From Candidatus Margulisiibacteriota bacterium (GTDB lineage Bacteria > Margulisbacteria > Marinamargulisbacteria > DT-59), in contig JABSQL010000118.1 of NCBI GenBank assembly GCA_013215865.1, positions 1-8,876 of the forward strand: a stretch of DNA of 8,876 nt, in the 5' to 3' direction. This document shows positions 7,559 through 8,876 of this stretch, in pieces. The notes beneath the pieces are model-generated. The model had not been told where the DNA came from and did not search any database. It saw only the letters and a program-made list of their open reading frames with translations. Numbering within the stretch: position 1 is the stretch's first letter; the number at the start of each line of letters is the position of its first letter. The position numbers and the translations under genes are program-made.

Positions 7559-8653
7559 TCAATGCATACTTGGCAATGCATAAAAGCAGACCATGTCATC
7601 TTTCCCATTTAAACCGGCATCTTTCAATAATTGGGAGACATTTCCTATTGAAAGATGTGTCCATCTACAAATGGTATTGCTTAAGAGTTGGCTGCATGAT
7701 TCTTCTTGAATCATCATACCTCTAAATGGGGCATGCCAGACATCACATTCTACGTTATCAGGTAATTCAATGGACAGATGATCAGGGCCTGACATCCACC
7801 AACCGTAAAGGTAGGGGGAAATGACTCCTATTAGGGTTGATCCAAAAAGGACATGACGGGGTTTCACAAAAGAAAAATAAGCGCCCATTTTTGACTTTTC
7901 AATGCCTATTAATTTATTTGATGCTACTAACATGTTTCCAGCGAATAATCCCATAAAGCAGGGTAAGCCAAAGGACAAGCCGTAATAGTAAGCGAGGCCC
8001 ATGCCTATTGTGCTGCCTGCTATGTTACTCATGTTGTGGACGTCCAAATTGGAAACAGATGGCAGCTTATATTTTTGAGGGATAGGGTGCTTTTTTTCTA
8101 TTTGGAAAATACATTTGATGATTTCGGATATGGTAATTCTACCCAAGTATGAGGGCAAATATCCAAAAAAGCTATCGTTAAAGGCTTGCTTTGCCTGTCC
8201 AAATATACTCAAATTATTTTGATATTGTATGGAGGCTTTTGCAATTTCTTGTAGTTGTTTTAGAAGAGGTTTGTTTTTAAATTTGCTATATTCTTCTTTA
8301 GAAATGCCGCTATAAGCTATAATTTTTTGATATATTCGTTTTTTTTGATTATCTATAGATGCCATTTTTTTGGGGTTAAATTCGAAAGGTTTATTTAATG
8401 CCTTATATTGTGAAGTTAAATAAACTGAGGCTGTTTCAGTAATATCTTCGAACATATGAAAAAAATCTGGGATGATCTTGGGGCAATGACGGTTAATATC
8501 CCGAATTCGGGGCTCTAAATAAGCTAAATACCTTTCTATTCTGACGAAATATTCTTTTTCTATTTTTTTTAGTGTAAGGAGCTGTGGTACGCTTTGGGGT
8601 TGGTTTAAGAGCGGTCTATTATAATAACAAGAAATGATTTTACATATTAGCAT
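7559..8653 (-). CDS. Hypothetical membrane protein, 364 residues
   Basis: I do not recognise this protein. Residues 25-200 are charged and look helical, with no signal peptide. Hydrophobic, glycine-rich segments follow at about 209-246 (long enough for one or two helices, with the motifs STIGMGLAYYYGL and PCFMGLFAGNMLVAS) and about 266-286 (VLFGSTLIGVISPYLYGWW). After these, residues 287-364 form a compact polar domain with four cysteines (C303, C319, C329, C356) and tryptophans W306 and W331. Layout: soluble N-terminal part, membrane hairpin, then a C-terminal domain, probably on the same side as the N-terminus if two helices cross, or opposite if three. The start ATG has only a weak site, GGAAA at 8661-8665. 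The gene lies upstream of the LRR operon on the same strand, 130 bases away, with a separate promoter between, so a shared role is possible but not shown. Confidence 0.8.
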   Translation of the reverse strand: MLICKIISCYYNRPLLNQPQSVPQLLTLKKIEKEYFVRIERYLAYLEPRIRDINRHCPKIIPDFFHMFEDITETASVYLTSQYKALNKPFEFNPKKMASIDNQKKRIYQKIIAYSGISKEEYSKFKNKPLLKQLQEIAKASIQYQNNLSIFGQAKQAFNDSFFGYLPSYLGRITISEIIKCIFQIEKKHPIPQKYKLPSVSNLDVHNMSNIAGSTIGMGLAYYYGLSFGLPCFMGLFAGNMLVASNKLIGIEKSKMGAYFSFVKPRHVLFGSTLIGVISPYLYGWWMSGPDHLSIELPDNVECDVWHAPFRGMMIQEESCSQLLSNTICRWTHLSIGNVSQLLKDAGLNGKDDMVCFYALPSMH

Positions 8654-8669
8654 TTTTTAATTTCCATAT

Positions 8670-8699
8670 ATTATCATACTTTCGGGCCAGTTTGTGCAA
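8670..8699 (-). promoter_or_regulatory. Possible promoter of the 364-residue gene
   Basis: On the minus strand, TTGCAC (8699-8694) and GATAAT (8675-8670) are 18 bases apart. Transcription would begin near 8663, leaving only about 10 bases before the ATG at 8653 and cutting into the weak GGAAA site. Either the message is nearly leaderless, the real promoter is further up, or the match is chance in AT-rich DNA. Confidence 0.3.
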
Positions 8700-8723
8700 T
8701 ACCAAAAGAAATATGAAAAACAG

Positions 8724-8735
8724 GCTCTATAGAGC
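8724..8735. repeat. Perfect 12-bp palindrome GCTCTATAGAGC
   Basis: The sequence GCTCTATAGAGC is its own reverse complement. It lies about 25 bases upstream of the possible -35 box of the 364-residue gene, a position that would suit an operator for a dimeric regulator. No regulator gene is in the window and a second copy was not found, so function is unproven. Confidence 0.4.
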
Positions 8736-8876
8736 GAACTGTAGGTAAAGATGAGGGTAAATAAGTAGGAACGAAAGTGACCGTTAGATTGAAAGAAAGG
8801 GAAACAAGGAGAAAAAAGAGATAAAACGAAGCGGGACTGCTAATTTAAAACAGACAATCATATAGATGCTTGTAAA

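Larger units (their letters stand above)
8654..8876. other. Right-edge region with no convincing gene
   Basis: These 223 bases hold no gene I can support. The + strand is strongly purine-rich from about 8747 to 8835. Contents: the possible promoter at 8670-8699, a 12-bp palindrome at 8724-8735, and on the minus strand a stop-free stretch (8674-8844) of 56 codons plus stop that lacks an ATG. No tRNA-like or terminator-like fold is apparent. Confidence 0.5.

Noticed and set aside
7513..7725. 70-residue + strand ORF
   Set aside because: Antisense to the end of the 364-residue gene, and its start falls in the -35 box of the LRR promoter; no Shine-Dalgarno.
8784..8861. 25-residue hydrophobic - strand ORF beginning MIVCFKLAV
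   Set aside because: Very short, no Shine-Dalgarno, and its hydrophobicity follows simply from the T-rich strand.
4..8876. CRISPR array, tRNA, rRNA or long direct repeats
   Set aside because: No regularly spaced repeats, cloverleaf or conserved RNA sequence seen. The LRRs repeat at protein level but are diverged at DNA level.

Overview
The window is AT-rich bacterial DNA with few genes per kilobase. It carries two large leucine-rich-repeat (LRR) proteins, two unrecognised proteins and one decayed insertion sequence. There are no core metabolic genes, rRNAs, tRNAs or CRISPR arrays. The mix of large eukaryote-style LRR proteins, orphan genes and a broken IS6-type transposase resembles the accessory genome of an intracellular or amoeba/protist-associated bacterium, such as the Holosporales, Legionellales or chlamydia-like groups. 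That placement is inference from gene style. No marker gene here fixes the taxon.

Layout, left to right. (1) Positions 4-1053, + strand: a 349-residue protein of unknown function with a histidine-rich centre; its true start may lie outside the window. (2) About 1076-1655, + strand: remnant of an IS6-family element. Its transposase is broken into three blocks in two frames by small deletions, yet all three DDE catalytic residues can still be read. A hairpin terminator follows at 1625-1648. (3) 1696-7428, - strand: a two-gene LRR unit. The upstream gene (3844-7428) encodes a 1194-residue protein with a long helical N-terminal half, about 21 LRRs, an acidic linker and one membrane helix very near the C-terminus. 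The downstream gene (1696-3840) encodes a 714-residue protein with an unassigned N-terminal region and about ten LRRs, several of the cysteine-containing type seen in F-box/AMN1 proteins. (4) 7559-8653, - strand: a 364-residue protein with two or three hydrophobic segments. (5) 8654-8876: a region without a convincing gene, holding a possible promoter, a 12-bp palindrome and an open frame without a start codon.

The LRR unit has a strong sigma70-type promoter (TTGAAA, 16-base spacer, TATAAT) and a good Shine-Dalgarno (GGAGG), both in the 130 bases between it and the 364-residue gene. The two LRR genes are 3 bases apart and in the same reading frame: stop TAA, one codon, then ATG. Coupled translation is therefore likely, and readthrough would give a single chain of about 1910 codons. 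The reasonable joint reading is that both products are protein-interaction scaffolds made together, one probably held on a membrane by its C-terminal helix. No enzymatic motif or nucleotide-binding site is visible in either, so the partner or target cannot be named from sequence.
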